Position numbers and translations under genes: made by a program. From NCBI GenBank assembly GCA_022478985.1, contig JAKSZP010009594.1, positions 1 through 64,000 on the forward strand: a stretch of DNA of 64,000 nt. The letters run 5' to 3'. Positions 21,937-33,906 of this stretch are shown one piece after another (positions within the stretch are counted from its first letter, which is position 1; each line of letters begins with the position of its first letter). The notes under the pieces were generated by a model. The model saw only the letters and a list, made by a program, of their open reading frames with translations, did not search any database and was not told where the DNA came from. The stretch comes from Massospora cicadina. Its lineage: Eukaryota > Entomophthoromycota > Entomophthoromycetes > Entomophthorales > Entomophthoraceae.

Positions 21937-23359
21937 TCAAGAGCAGTTGGGAGGACCCTCTGGTCCTATCCCACCGCAGCTCATTTTGGCCATGCTCCAC
22001 GTCTGTACTCCAACTCTTTCACTGCCATTGTTGGTTCCCTTGATCTGACCCAATGACTCAAGGGAATTGCGGTTTTTTGCATTTGCATCAACTTTTCCTG
22101 CACAGGTCTCATGTTGATTTGATGCGGGTTGTTGATTGGATTTTATATTTTTGAGGTTCAACTTTGTTGCATTGTGCACCGCATTTTCACCCAAATTGCG
22201 TTTTCATTGTTCCTCAGTATGTGCATGACTGATGACGCTTTGTGGCTCAGTCTGGTTACTGAGAAAATTTTTGACCTGGGCATATTGTTATGATTGGTTG
22301 GTTTGGTGAATATCCAAAATATTCTCCTGAATTTGTCCGTGGTTAATGGCAGATTCTACGTGTGCCGCCGCTTCAGCTGCTGCTCTCTTGCGGGCTTTTT
22401 GTGCTGCTTTATGCTGTTTACTTGTAACAGGGTCCACGATGGAGTATAGTCCATCTTCACCCCAGCGGAATGGGTGGTGGCCATCAGTCATTTTGGCGAA
22501 GTTTTCATTATCTTCATCCATAGCTTCTTCACAAAAATCATTTTCCATTAAGCCCTCTTTTACAGGGCATGCATGTTCCTTGTGGCCCAGTGAGCCACAG
22601 TGGTTGCAAATGGGTGGTGCGCGTTTTGGTGTAACTCAGAATGCAGCTGACTGGCCCCCATCTGCGAAGTGAAATTCTGCTGCGTGGGGAATTCTGGATA
22701 AATCCTCTTCCACTTCTGGGAAGGGGTTGATTACAGCAATAGCTTTGCCTGTGCACAGGTTGGGCATTAAGCGAAATCGCTGTAATTTGAGTTTTTGGAT
22801 TTCTCTGTAGGCCACAAGACCTTTGTGGAGCTCCTCCTCGATTACCTTATGAGGAAGGTTGGTGGGGAGCGATTCAAAGGAGATGAACAAAGTTTTTGCT
22901 TTGTTCCATCTGGTGCATGCGGTGCGCAAATTTTTTGCCCTCAGGGAGGGCAATTTCCACGCAGATTTTTGCTGCTGCATCAGCTTCATCGGCTGTTTCA
23001 AAACCAATATTGATCCAGCCACAGCCCATGTTGTTGGTGGCTATATACACCGCGTGAGGGAAAAGTGAGGGCTGTGCCTCACATGTTTTCTCCCACAGGG
23101 TCAGTGACTCATCCCCAAGGAAGAGTCTGATCCCATGTTCCACCTCTGACAAAGGTTGGTTGAATTGAATGTACATGTATTGCGCGTGCTTTACAGTAAA
23201 TACCATAAACCCAGACGGTGTCTAAGTTTGCAATTTTTTTATGGCTTGGGTTCCTGGTCCCCCTCCAGGGTGTTTCTTGCCCTTAGTTGCACCGTTAAGT
23301 GCACCGCTTGCCATGACGCTCACCCATGTTGTATTATTTTTGTTACTAAAGTCGCCCAT
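21937..23359 (-). pseudogene. ORF1 of LINE-a (nucleic-acid-binding, CCHC)
   Basis: The ATG at 23,359 gives MGDFSNKNNTTW, matching the start of LINE-c ORF1. The core domain reads MGCGWINIGFETADEADAAA and, after a frame change, SLPTNLPHKVIEEELHKGLV, and is probably RRM-like. A CCHC knuckle CNHCGSLGHKEHAC lies near 22,600-22,560, followed by an acidic stretch (EEAMDEDNENFAKM) and an Ala/Lys-rich helix ending about 22,290. A low-complexity tail continues to 21,937, next to the start of ORF2. ORF1 proteins of this clade coat the LINE RNA. Two frameshifts and one TAG disrupt it. Confidence 0.82.
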
Positions 23360-23438
23360 CTTTCCTGTGTGTGATTATCCAAATTTGCTGTTCGAATTGA
23401 ATCGTAGTAACTAAAGTGATTGTTACAAGAAAGAAAAG

Positions 23439-23833
23439 CGGCTATATATACATAATTTGGTGTATATATATATTATTCAAGTGTTAAAATTTCAAAAAAT
23501 TGTTATTTTTTAAAAAGTTAAATCTTACTCAAAATATATAGCTTTGAGTCTATATAAAATTTAAATTCACCATATCTCCTAAACCACATTAAATATGAAT
23601 TTTAATATAAAGATTATTAGTTTAAAGGACAACTGCAGTAAAACTATAGAAAAGTTAGCTGAAGTATTGGTTCTACAAACAGATGGTAAAAATTATTATA
23701 CATAGTATCTCAGCTAACAGTTTGGTGTTATCTGATTGTTTCAAAAAATCTAATGGGTTTGCTAAGAAAGAGTGGTTAGTGTAAGTCCATATGATCATCC
23801 CACTATTAGGATTCTCCCTGATATCCTTTCAGA
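23439..23833. other. AT-rich gap between LINE-a and element E
   Basis: The sequence is strongly A/T (for example TATATATATATT near 23,465) and holds no coding text, LTR match or RNA gene that I can recognise. It is probably old intergenic or element-derived DNA. Confidence 0.3.
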
Positions 23834-24832
23834 TGTAAAGTGATCCTTTCATGAAGCATGCTAACAATATGACTGCGCTGGCACTCAGGATGAGTTCTTA
23901 CCCAAATTAACAGTCAGAATACCTTATGTATAGCCATCCATATTGTAGGATGCAAGGAAATTAAGGCAACCGCATGTATTAGCTAGTAAATCCTAAAAAA
24001 TTGGAAAATATAGCAACTTACTAATCGATGAACTTTTGATTTTATACAAATAAAACTGGATTATATAAGAGTTATATCAAAAAGCTAAGGAATTGGATGA
24101 GGAAAAATGAGTGACAGCAAAATCAGTAGGGGTCCTCTGCCATATAAATTCATTGAATAGGGAATAGAACAGGTGCATTCCTGATGATAATAACTTTGCA
24201 ATTTGGCTATGGCATATTGACACCCTAAATTTTTATCAATGTCAATTTTGATCTGACCTGACCATCCATATTAGTATCAAATTTTTTGTGAGATTAAATT
24301 CATCACAAATGTTCTTGGCTGATGAAGATGAGTCCTTTGGCGGACAGCAGGTTGAACCCATGGCCTGGCCAAATTTGGGTGTTCCCTTGGGTATTGAAAT
24401 AGTTTATCACGCCTGTACCTGTTGGGATGGGTTAGTTTTTTCTAGCAGGGAGGGGAACAGTGAATGGGTATTTTAATCTTAAGAACTACATTGATTTAAT
24501 ATCACTGGTTTTAGGTTTAAATTTGCCATCAGAACTCAGAATTTGCGGATAATTTTCTTGTTGGAAAAGATCACTGCAAACCTTATGCTGGAATTGGCTT
24601 CTGGCTACCGCCACCTCCCAACACACACCTCAAATTTTCTTTACTAACTCCTGGGTGGTCATTGAAGGGTGAAGAAGCGCGATTTTCAAGGGTATGCTAT
24701 CATCTACTTCTCATCTACCACATGGGTTAAATCTCCCAGAATGACGAGAGGGATGGCTTCCAGCTTACTCCCCTTTTATAGTCTGAAGTAATCTTCCCAA
24801 TTAAGCTTCAAGAGTTGCTCCCCCAGTTTTTC
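23834..24832 (-). repeat. 3' LTR of element E
   Basis: It aligns with 56,000-56,350 joined to 61,626-62,296. Landmarks are CAGTCAGAATACCT, CATTGAATAGGGAATAG with ACAGGTGCATTCCTG at about 24,150-24,183, CCGCCACCTCCCAACACAC at about 24,608, and GCGCGATTTTCAAGG at about 24,677. The last portion resembles the corresponding end of the LTR of element C. A 62-codon frame at 24,288-24,476 has no counterpart and is ignored. Boundaries are accurate to perhaps 20 bases. Confidence 0.7.
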
Positions 24833-25938
24833 TTACCATTCCTACTTTGAACTGGTAGAGAATCATTAGTGATAACATGGGCAAGTGCAAATTTCTTGTG
24901 CACTTTGGTGTAGTTTATTGCCTGGAGAGAAGCAACAATCTGAGGAGGATGGGCCGCATCAGGATGTCAATATATAAGGCCTCCACCAACTCGCAACAAC
25001 TGTACAATTTCTGTCACTAACACAGCTATTCTCATAGGAAAAAATCCCTTCCATGTATTAGATACTGCAATGAGTGATGAGATTTCCGCAACATGATAAT
25101 GGCGTCCACCTCTACTTTATTTGAGCCCTAAATCACAAGTTGTTCAGGTATGGCGGGTTCTTTCCCCTTTATAGGGGACAAAAGCAAAACTTGGAAGACA
25201 GGGTGGTGCTTCCAATGAGTGGAAATGCCAACCGGAAGGTCTCATTTCCCAAATCCTCCTCCACAATGGGAGGACCAGAGCACTTGCTTTCAAACTTCTG
25301 CAAGAGGACCTTCATATTCAGGTGTCACATATCTATCATGATTAACAAACTCGCCTTAATTTCATGAGCAGGAAGCATTTGTTATCTGCAAACCACTTGC
25401 AGTCACTCAGCCTTAGTCAGATATTCCCAAACCAAAAGTTAGATATCAACTTCTGATGCAAATTCTCCTTGGCAACAGGTGCCTTGGTAAAAAGCCAAGG
25501 ACCAACAAGGAATGAGGGGTTATACCCAGGATAGCTTCATATAGAAAAACCCCTGCCAATGAATGGGTGGCGTTTTTGTATACAAAATGCGCCATAGGGA
25601 GATCAGCGGTTTAGTTATTTTGCATGGCAGAGGCATAGCAGTTGAGGTACTGCTTGAGGATCTGGTTGATCTTCTCCACCAGGCCATTGTACTGAGGATG
25701 ATATGCTTTGGAATGGCACTACTTGATTCTCAAGATGGCCAAAGTAGAAGGTTAAAAATGAGCTGCAACTGAGGCCCCAATCACTTACTACCACTTGTAA
25801 GATGATGAGCATAGAGGAACCATGGTGAAAAAAGCTTGGCTGACTCCTTGGAGGTAATGGCTGACATATACTAAATTAAAGAAAGAATTTTGTAAAGCAG
25901 TCCATAAGCATCATAACCTCATCTAAAAACATTGGAAT
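24833..25938 (-). pseudogene. Integrase C-terminal half of element E
   Basis: On the minus strand VVVSDWGLSCSSF (about 25,795-25,760) matches the second integrase motif ISDHGSQF. Further on, damaged text aligns with the DGQTE region and the LEQYLRCYA block of element C (about 25,640). The segment from 25,850 to 25,938 matches the core around the first Asp, where the solo LTR of family B is inserted. Chromodomain text is too decayed to read. The frame is broken many times. Confidence 0.7.
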
Positions 25939-25943
25939 AGGGA
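25939..25943. repeat. Target-site duplication of the B-family solo LTR (left copy)
   Basis: AGGGA here and at 32,261-32,265 flank the solo LTR exactly at its TG and CA ends. Confidence 0.85.
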
Positions 25944-26052
25944 TGTAAAAATTTACTTAGGATTAATTATCAGCTGACAACCTAGTAACCTTTTTACTGC
26001 ACAGGTTTGATTTCCTCATGCACTTTGTCGCGTTGTATAAAATGTTTTAATC

Positions 26053-26071
26053 AATAATAGTATGGAGACTA
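26053..26071. repeat. Target-site duplication of LINE-b (left copy)
   Basis: AATAATAGTATGGAGACTA is repeated without mismatch at 31,336-31,354. Nineteen bases is in the range expected for target-primed reverse transcription. Confidence 0.93.
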
Positions 26072-26164
26072 CTTTTCTTTCTCGTTGCAAACACTTTTGC
26101 AACCCATTCAATCCAATACTAAATCTAGTTTGATAATCTCATAGAGAGGGATTAGTCTGCGCCC

Positions 26165-27607
26165 ATGTCAGGGAGCAGTTGGGCAAGCAAGGCAAGAGGT
26201 GCAGGCGGAAGGCCTGCGGCCTCTAACATTCAAAAATGCCCCGGAGAATCTGGCGGGATAGAAAAAAATCTAAAAAAACTGGCGGTCACAATTTCCCCGG
26301 AGATACTCGCTTGGCAAGCACAATGCAACCAGTACATCAACACGTCACATTCCCAGCCACTTTCGTCGGTGGAATTCGGAGTCTGTGTGTATCTGGACAT
26401 CCAAAAAATGGCCCTATGGGAAAAATTTTGTGAAGATGTACACAAAATTTTCCTGACCGCGGTGTACGTTGCACCTCACTCCATGTCATGCGGTTGGCTG
26501 GACCTAGGTTTTGAAAGCAAAATAGCAGCAGATGAGGCTGCAGCGGTGCGCATAGTGGTCGACCTCCCCAAAGGGCAATGGGTCGTCAAAACTAAACGCA
26601 CCAGATGGACAAAATCAAACCAAATTTTCCTCACGTTTGACTTTTTGCCTACTACGGTAAAGTGTGACATTTTGGAGCAACACCTGAAAGATGGTCTCGC
26701 CATATATAATGAAATACAATCTTTCAAAATGCAACGTTTCATGCTGATGCCACACCTGTGCACCGGTAAAGCCATCGCAGTTCTGACCCCAACTGAGGAG
26801 ATCGCGAAGGACCTAACCCAGATCCCGCACTCCACCTTTATTGACATCGCAGGGCACACCACCCACCCATTCCAGGTAACCGTGGACAGCGCGCCCCCAT
26901 TTGCACCCACTGTAATGCGTTCGGCCATAAGGCGCACGCATGCCCCATCAAAGAGGGCGTCATATTCCAAGAGCACCCCTCAGCGGCCATGGCCAGCGGA
27001 GAGGCGCACTACAAACCAACCGCAAGCACCAAGGAGGCTTTCCCGTGGGGAGCACAAGGCTGCTACCTATTGGTAAAGCCCATCTCCCTGCAGGAGTGGA
27101 AGAAGGCCAAGCAGGCCCATAGGACCACGGCCAAGGAAGCGTCCAAGGCCACCACCACCATTTCACACTCACAACGCCAGGAGGACATGGAGACCTTCAT
27201 GGCAGAAGCAACTCAGGAATCCATCACCCAATCAGATTGGGAGGCCCATGCCGAACAGGCCACTCAATCTGAGGATCCAATGGGAGATTCAATCTCACCC
27301 AATCGCTGCACCCAAGCCCTGGTCAAAACCAACTTGGGACCTATCCCATCCCAAAAAAATTTTTTTGCCCCACTCGACGGTGCACCAAACTTATCCGCAC
27401 CATAAAAAATTTGTCTGACGTCAGGAAAACAAAAAGTGAAGGCTAAAGCCAACGTGACTCTTTCCGCAAAAATTAACAAAAACCCCAATAGCGTTGCTGC
27501 TAATACCTACACTGCTGTGAAAGCCCATGGGGACCTGGAAGAGGCTGGTGGGCCCAGGGGCCCACCCCTCGCACCTAAGGTGCAATGGGGGAAACCTTCA
27601 CTCTAGG
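26165..27607 (+). pseudogene. ORF1 of LINE-b (nucleic-acid-binding, CCHC)
   Basis: The ATG at 26,165 follows a 93-base leader. A clean frame of about 240 codons contains the domain seen in all copies: MSCGWLDLGFESKIAADEAA, then FDFLPTTVKCDILEQHLKDG and LCTGKAIAVLTP. At a run of C around 26,890 the frame changes by one base. In the new frame the zinc knuckle CTHCNAFGHKAHAC follows, and from 26,989 to 27,405 a clean frame carries a Gln/Thr/Ala-rich linker (SQRQEDMETFMAEATQES). A remnant of the tail overlaps the start of ORF2 near 27,600. Only the homopolymer shift separates the first two blocks, so a sequencing error there cannot be excluded. The role is RNA packaging, by family. Confidence 0.85.
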
Positions 27608-30600
27608 GATGCTGAATATTGCCAGACTCAAGGCCTCCCTGTCCTGGGCTAGGAAACTGAGTTTTTACAAAACAATTTACCTGTGGATATCCTGGCCATC
27701 CAGGAGTCCCACTGTCCACGAGGTTCTGAGGAAGCTTGGAAACAATGCTCCTACCATCCCTATCCTTTTGGTCGAAGCATTGTGAGGTGCTAATTCAGAA
27801 AAACAATTTTTTCAAATTTACATCTTCAGAAATATTCCTAAATGGCTGAGTGCTCGTTGTCACCTTCTCATGGGCCAATGTTGCACACACAATCGTCAAC
27901 ATTTATGTCCCAAACGGTGCACAAGAGCGTTGGGAATTTTTTTCATTGGTCAAATCCCTCCCGCTACCCCCCAATTCTTTCCTAATTGGCAACATGAACT
28001 GTTGGCTAACCTCACTAATGGACCGGTGGCCGCCCTCACCCCACGCCCCACAGGGTCACGTAGAACTACGCGTTCTAAAAGCCACCCTTGGGTTAATGGA
28101 TGCACTGCCGCGACATGCCCCACTGCTCAAAAACATGATGCGTCCCCACATCCACAACGGCCAATTAAGGTCCATGACCCGCATTGACCTTATTCTAGCG
28201 CCGGCGAAATTCCAACCCCACATCTCCCACTTCAAAACAACAAAAATGGAATACTCTGACCACCGACTGGTCTTGATAACATACCACTTACCCGTCACAG
28301 TTGCAAAGGCCCCATATTGGTGCAAAATCCGCCCCCCAGAGCTCGCATCGCCAGGATTTTCCATGTGGGTGGAAGAGGCAACTTTGGCAAAATCATTTGT
28401 TGCACCGTTTTGTGCGGACCCCATTTCCAAATGGGCAACTTTCAAAGAAGACACCATCTGCCGCTATCGCCATCTCTCATCCAGACGCTCACGAGCCACA
28501 TTGGCGGTTATATCGCACATGCTGGCAGAATTGGCCCACTTGGAGTCCAACATTCCATCCTCAGGATATAGCCCTGCATAGGGCTAGAAGTGGGCGGAGG
28601 CAGCCACCCACCTCAACGCACTTGAAAGGCAACACAAACATTGAGTTTGTGTCCAATACAGGGCCACACGCATCACTAAAGGTGACAAGTGCACCGCATA
28701 CTTCTTCAAAAAAATTTTGCACCATGCTAGAGTGTGGTCTACACACAGGTGCAAAGATTGGATAATTCTATTGTGGACACACTGGCCGAAGTGGCAATCA
28801 AAATGCAAAGATATTACTTCAAGTTATACCAAGCCAAACCAGTTCAGCCAGCTGAAATGGCGGAATTTCTTGACAGAGCTCATATCTGCACCATTTTCTG
28901 ATACCCGGAAATAATGAATTTAATTACTCCAAACAAATTATGGACTACCATTTGTGGTGCGCCAAACCGAAAATGCCCAGGCCCAGATGGCATTCCATAT
29001 GAGTTCTTCAAAAATACTTTAAATATATATCCCCATTGCTGCTAGCCTCACTCAATCAAAGCCTGTTGGAAACGCGCCTCCTACCAGGAGGACATGAGGC
29101 CTTTACAGTCACACTCTTCAAGAAGGGGATAGGCTAGACTTAGCCAACTGGTGCCCCATTTCTCTAACAAACACAGACACCAAAATTTTAACAAAAATCA
29201 TGGCTAACCGTTTAGGGACTGTAGCATCTGCCACCATCTCCCCAGAACAATTCAGTTTCATCCCCAGAAGGTCGATTTGGGATAACGTGCACTCTGTGGC
29301 TAATGTGTGTCAGTCCACAGCCTCTGGGGCACTTGTATTCTTGGACCAACAAAAGGCCTATGATAGAGTAAACTGGGAATACCTTAGGGCCTGCCTCCAA
29401 CAATTCCGCCTACCTCCCCGCTTCATTAACTGGGTGATGCTGCTCACGGAATCTGCAACAATGGCAGTGCGCAGCCCAGGTTTCCTAACGGAAGTAGTCC
29501 ATCCTCAAAGGGGCCTGCGACAAGGGGACCCCCTGAGCCCACTCTTATACAACTTCAGCCTTGACCCACTACTGCGAAATGTGAATGCCCAACTCACTGG
29601 GGTCCATGTGCCAGGCTAAACCCCAGTCAAGATGATGGCATTTGCAGATGATTGCGTGGTGGGGGTGTCTAATAACAAAGATGCACGCGCGCTTGAAGCC
29701 CTCATCCAGGAATATTCCCGGGTAAGCAACGCGGCACTGAACGCCTCCAAAACCGAAATCATCATCCTTGGTCAGTTTCAGAACTGCGGGGCCCCAGCAT
29801 TTAGTTCCCAACCTGGCCCATCTGCTCGCCCACGTCCACGCCTTACTAACTCAAAACACACCGCTCCACTGGTGCTCCCCTTTGTGCCACGACCTACCAT
29901 AGGACCGGTACGCCATCTGGGCGTGTGGTTGGAGGCAGGTGGATACGCGTCAGCAGTAATGGAGTGCCATATACTGGACAACGTGACGAAGCGAATCGCC
30001 TCTCTCAGAGCCCACCCTACTACCCTCACTGGCAGGGTTGTTCTTGCCAACTCTATGCTCCTATCCAAAGTCTGGTTCGGAGCCCACGCCATCCCCTTCT
30101 CCCCAAGCTTCTTCAAATCCCTGTATGCTTTGCTACAAGGTTGGCTTTGATCAGGCCGCCCTCCACCAGTACGGCTAGAGGTCATGTTTGGCCCTCATCA
30201 TCATGGTGGCATGGCCTACTTGACTTCAAAGCCCATGCCGCCAAGATCCTGGGCACCTGGATTGCGGCCGTCACTGCTCCTACACTCCCATCCCAACACT
30301 GGTCCCGCGCGGCCCGCTCCAACTTCTCCCAAGCCTTGGGCCTCAATAATCCATCAAACCCCCACTCCCTGATGAAATACCTCGCATCACACACATCAGC
30401 CACAGGTCCTCACGGGACCAAACCCACTACAAACGAATCCTACTCTCCATGCGAATCGCAGAGTGGAGAATTCGTATTAGTGGACATACAACCCGAAGAG
30501 GCCGCCCCTCTCCTCAGTTCACACAAGAGGTACAGGGGCTACCCATCCATGATGGCGTGATCCCCATTCGACCCCAAGTCCTATCCAGGGTGGACTACCT

Positions 30601-31163
30601 GGACATGATGGACATCCCTTATTCCACTGAGACCCAAAAGACTATCTGGAATATGCACACCATCCTCTGTTGCAGCCTCAAGTCCGCTCCCATGTGTGGC
30701 GCTGCCTGAGGCGGGTGTATCGTACAGCTGAGCGCTCTAATGCTTTACACTCATCCTGTGTCGTGTGTGGCCAGTATGGAACGCTGTTTCACCGCCTGGA
30801 GAAGTGCCCCACCTCTAAAGTAATATGGCGCGAAGTCCAACGTCTGCTAGGCCAGGATCAAACACATCCCTTCAGTCTGTCAAGAGATATGTTTGCTTCA
30901 TCAATGGCCTCCCCCTCCCACCCTCCCTCCGTGCTCTGGTGGTTGCAATCGCCATGTGGACTATCCACACGATTGTCTTGGATGCCATCGCTGGATCCAT
31001 CCCCACCCTCCCTGAAGCTGTCCACAGATTCTGGTCTCATTTGGTGGATCACTTTCAAGCGTGGATGTTTGGATATCTCCCACCGCGTCACCGACAGCTG
31101 GCTCCTCCTGGTTCCCAGTCTGGTTCATCAAATCAGACCCCTTCCTCCACACGTGCTCAATAG
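27585..31163 (+). pseudogene. ORF2 of LINE-b (endonuclease, RT, zinc motif)
   Basis: The endonuclease begins near 27,600 (LGMLNIA) and has its main frame at 27,850-28,581, with GNMNCW where relatives have GDFNCW, so the catalytic Asp is Asn, and SDHRLV intact. The RT frame 29,200-30,150 contains FIPRRSIWDNVHS, LDQQKAYDRVNWEYL, RQGDPLSPLLYNFSL, one TAA in place of a Gln codon, and an intact FADDC at about 29,641. Frame changes follow at about 30,190 and 30,450. The zinc-like motif CVVCGQYGTLFHRLEKC is at about 30,760, typical of zf-RVT tails, and the C-terminus ends at 31,163. It encodes the enzymes for nicking and copying at the target. Confidence 0.9.
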
Positions 31164-32265
31164 TGGCTACGTCCCCTACACACGTTCCCTCCCCCTTCCC
31201 ATAGGTGGCGTTCCCGCTGGCAACAAGAGATAGCATCGCTTCTCTGGGGTGCCTCCCCTGGTACTAAGTTTTGTCTCGTCTGAGTCATATTCAGAAGTGT
31301 TCGTCCCATGGTCAGCCTTCCCCGCAATAAATTTAAATAATAGTATGGAGACTATATAGATAGTTGAGATTGAACTATTATTAGGCCCAACGCTTCGGCC
31401 AGTACTTCCAATTAGATACTCTGTAAGTCGTACTCGTAGGGATTTGTTCCCTATATTCTTGTCCACCCAATCTTTGTTAAGATACCCCAGTGACAGTCTC
31501 TATTGGCCCAACACAGTTGGCAGCTATCTCTGATTGTGGTTCCTTCATCTCTAGATCCCCGCTCTCATCTTTACTCTTCTCTATGAGAGTCTTCCAATTG
31601 TTGCCTTCTGCAATAATTTCCTTGAGATGGAATGACACAATAGAAGCTGATTTTCTAACTATACACCAAAATGATAATATAACTGTAGCTAATAATGCTT
31701 TTGTAGATAATATTAATGTCAGTAGTAATAATTGTTTTTATTATAGTAAATCCTAGGGAATTATATAGTAGGGGATTTGGCAGTATGACCCTCAGTTGAC
31801 ACCTCTTCGCTGAAACAGCAGCCGTTGCCATTAAATCACCCTTCCTCATCTCAATACCGATGATCTTCCCCATCCTGGCTAGGATTCTGTCATTGGACAT
31901 CCTCAAGACCTCAAATAGAAAGAATCGAAAACGTGTCCCTAAAGTTTTCCTCTTGATCCAAGCAAACCAACCATAATTGGCTAGCGACCTGCTTAGGTAA
32001 TGGGACTTATTACCCATTATGGCAGGTCACTTCACTAACTGATCAATTACTAGTTGCAGGCGGCATCACTCGCCTCACAACTCACTATTCATTCCCAATC
32101 AGTTGGTGATGAAGCCTGACCAGGTGAATATCCCAAAATCCCCCAAATGTAGTTCCTCTGAAACTCGGGCCAACTTATTTCTGATTCACTTCGTCTTTGG
32201 GAATTTTCCCCTAGCAATACCAGGTAATCTAGCAGGCTAGAAATGTGGGCAAAAATAACAAGGGA

Positions 32266-33199
32266 ACGGTCACCAATGAGGTCAACAGATACCCAGTTTC
32301 ACAGACTTTGTGCCTGCTGCGGGGATGGAATAATTATTTTTCTACCTAATCTATCAGAGAGTCTCGCAATCATGTCACACAAAATGGATATAAAGTAGTA
32401 TATCCTTGGGGATTCTTAGTCAGTTGAACGTTCATTTTAATAAATCAAGGCACTTTTTATTCTCTGTGTGCCCCATCACTAGAGGATCATTTTAAAAAGA
32501 GATTACTTCACCCCAGAGTTGAGAAGCCATTTAAACCCTACTCTTGAACTAAATCCTCCCAAAATTATTTTTAGTTTGCTTGTGGCTTAGTGAACCCATG
32601 TTATCAAGCAGCTCCAGACCCTCCAAGAATGAGGTCTGACCTGCCAGTACGATTTTTAATAGAATATATGGCGCCCATCAGCCCTATAATTTGTTAGTGG
32701 AGCAATGCTGAGAATCTGGGCCAGAAGGAACCACCATTTCTAAATCCTGCTTTTCCTCATCTGTCAGACTCAGGGAAGTTTTACGGCTCAAAAATTGGGG
32801 AGAACATATAGCACGCTCTTTAAAAACTAATACTTAGGATTAAAGCTGAACAGGTCACAAAATGTATAAGCCTGACAGTGCGCCAACATTTGTGGCTTCT
32901 TGAAATCCATAAGGGCCTGGTGATAATTCCAGACACCATTTCATGCAGTGAACCTTGGATAAGGTACATTCAGTGGATGAACAACCATGACACCATGGCA
33001 AGCTCCTTGTCATATATGGCCCTTTATTGTTCTGAGGTGGAAACTACGTGAGAATTATGCAACAGAATAATCCACATTATGATGCTCTTGAAGTAGAACA
33101 TCCTCATCATGGCTTCTAAGGCATTACACACAACTATGAAAGGTCGGGATGAATCAGCATGTCTAATCTGTCAGTACCACAAATACTTCAAGAATAACC
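32266..33199 (-). pseudogene. RNase H and integrase start of element E
   Basis: RNase H is recognisable at about 33,110-32,980 on the minus strand (STSEQ-stop-RAIYDKELAMVSW, matching the SSEQSWAIYEKELA region of element C). The integrase linker and zinc-finger region continue to about 32,400. At about 32,330-32,270 WVSVDLIG marks the first catalytic Asp of the core, directly before the solo LTR. Element D is inserted at 33,200. The text is heavily mutated. Confidence 0.7.
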
Positions 33200-33906
33200 T
33201 GTCATGGTTAAACGACATAATTGAGGGGACAGATTGCAAGAGTAAGGCTGAGATTGAGGAATCCAAGAAAAAAGTTGGAAGGCCTTCATGACTAGAAGAG
33301 TACCCTGTACCAATGCTGAGTTAAAATCAAGATATTACCTTGTTAGTCCTGGGGGTGCGCTTGATGGTCAGATGAGTGTTACATCCATGGCGTTAAAACG
33401 CACCAGCTATATAGAGAATTATAATGTTTCATGTTGTTTAGAAGAGAATGAGGTTTTGGAATCTGTTTTATTTATAATTTTAGTAGATTAGTAAAATTCA
33501 GCTATAGTCAATCACTTAAGTGAGTGCTTAATTTAGATACAAAACAACAAAGTATGGGAAGTATCATAATTGGCTCAATTGGGTGCAGTAACTCGACTGA
33601 TAATGATGGGGCACTCCATTGTTTATATATGGTTTTTAAAACTAACCTTATCTGTTGGTCATCTTACTAGAAATAACCCCTTGTTTATTTTATTTAACTA
33701 TGTGCATTTGTTTTTTTACTCTTGGCTGGCCTCTTGAGGGTCAGAAATAGCTAATTGTGTTCACCCTTAGCTCTGGGACCCTTGGTCATCATCTTCCTTT
33801 GCGGTGCCCTGTTTCCCCTCTTACTATAAGATTATTCCTGAGTATTGTGATGTGGTTTTTTCCACCACTATCTGGGAACTTTAGCGTTACAGACACACTC
33901 CTGACA
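33200..33906 (+). repeat. 5' LTR of element D
   Basis: It matches 44,507-45,210 across its length, from TGTCATGGTT to ACACTCCTGACA. The same LTR family, about 180 bp longer, occurs at 34,725-36,018, 40,165-40,372, 46,469-47,355 and 47,667-48,559. Confidence 0.88.

Larger units (their letters stand above)
18218..23438 (-). mobile_element. Tad1/jockey-type LINE, copy a
   Basis: This is a full-length non-LTR retrotransposon of 5.2 kb. Its 5' end (CTTTTCTTTC on the minus strand at 23,438) and 3' tail (GCTTACCTCAGTTAAATAAG ending at 18,218) match the ends of LINE-b and LINE-c. ORF1 with a zinc knuckle and ORF2 with endonuclease, RT and a C-terminal zinc motif are in the standard order. I see no convincing target duplication; 23,439 onwards and the bases left of 18,218 share only a few letters. 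Its coding sequence has more stops than LINE-b. Confidence 0.88.
26072..31335 (+). mobile_element. Tad1/jockey-type LINE, copy b (full length, youngest)
   Basis: The 5.26-kb element begins CTTTTCTTTCTCG, as LINE-a and LINE-c do, and ends CCCGCAATAAATTTA before the second target duplication. It sits inside the B-family solo LTR. It has far more CpG by eye than the other copies and fewer stops, so it is the most recent LINE insertion here. It still has frameshifts in both ORFs, so it is unlikely to be active. Confidence 0.93.
25944..32260 (-). repeat. Solo LTR of the B family, interrupted by LINE-b
   Basis: The two pieces 25,944-26,071 and 31,355-32,260 form a 1,034-bp LTR. On the minus strand it runs from TGTTATTTTTGCCC to AAATTTTTACA and aligns to the 5' LTR of element B. 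It has a perfect AGGGA duplication and lies in the integrase core of element E, splitting the text just after VSVDLIG. A 120-codon frame at 32,017-31,655 (MGNKSHYLSRSLANYG ...) is shared with the other LTR copy. Solo LTRs arise by recombination between the two LTRs of a full element. Confidence 0.85.

Noticed and set aside
18200..23460. Target duplication for LINE-a
   Set aside because: Only a few bases (AGGCT against CGGCT) are shared at the flanks, which is no better than chance.
23455..23600. AT-rich region with TATATATATATT as an origin or centromere signal
   Set aside because: Only a short A/T-rich stretch with no repeat unit or known motif; similar runs occur throughout the window.
31655..32017. 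120-codon minus-strand frame MGNKSHYLSRSLANYG..., also found at about 12,829 on the plus strand
   Set aside because: It looked like a conserved small gene in two places, but both copies are parts of the B-family LTR, whose ends, target duplication and length explain the similarity.
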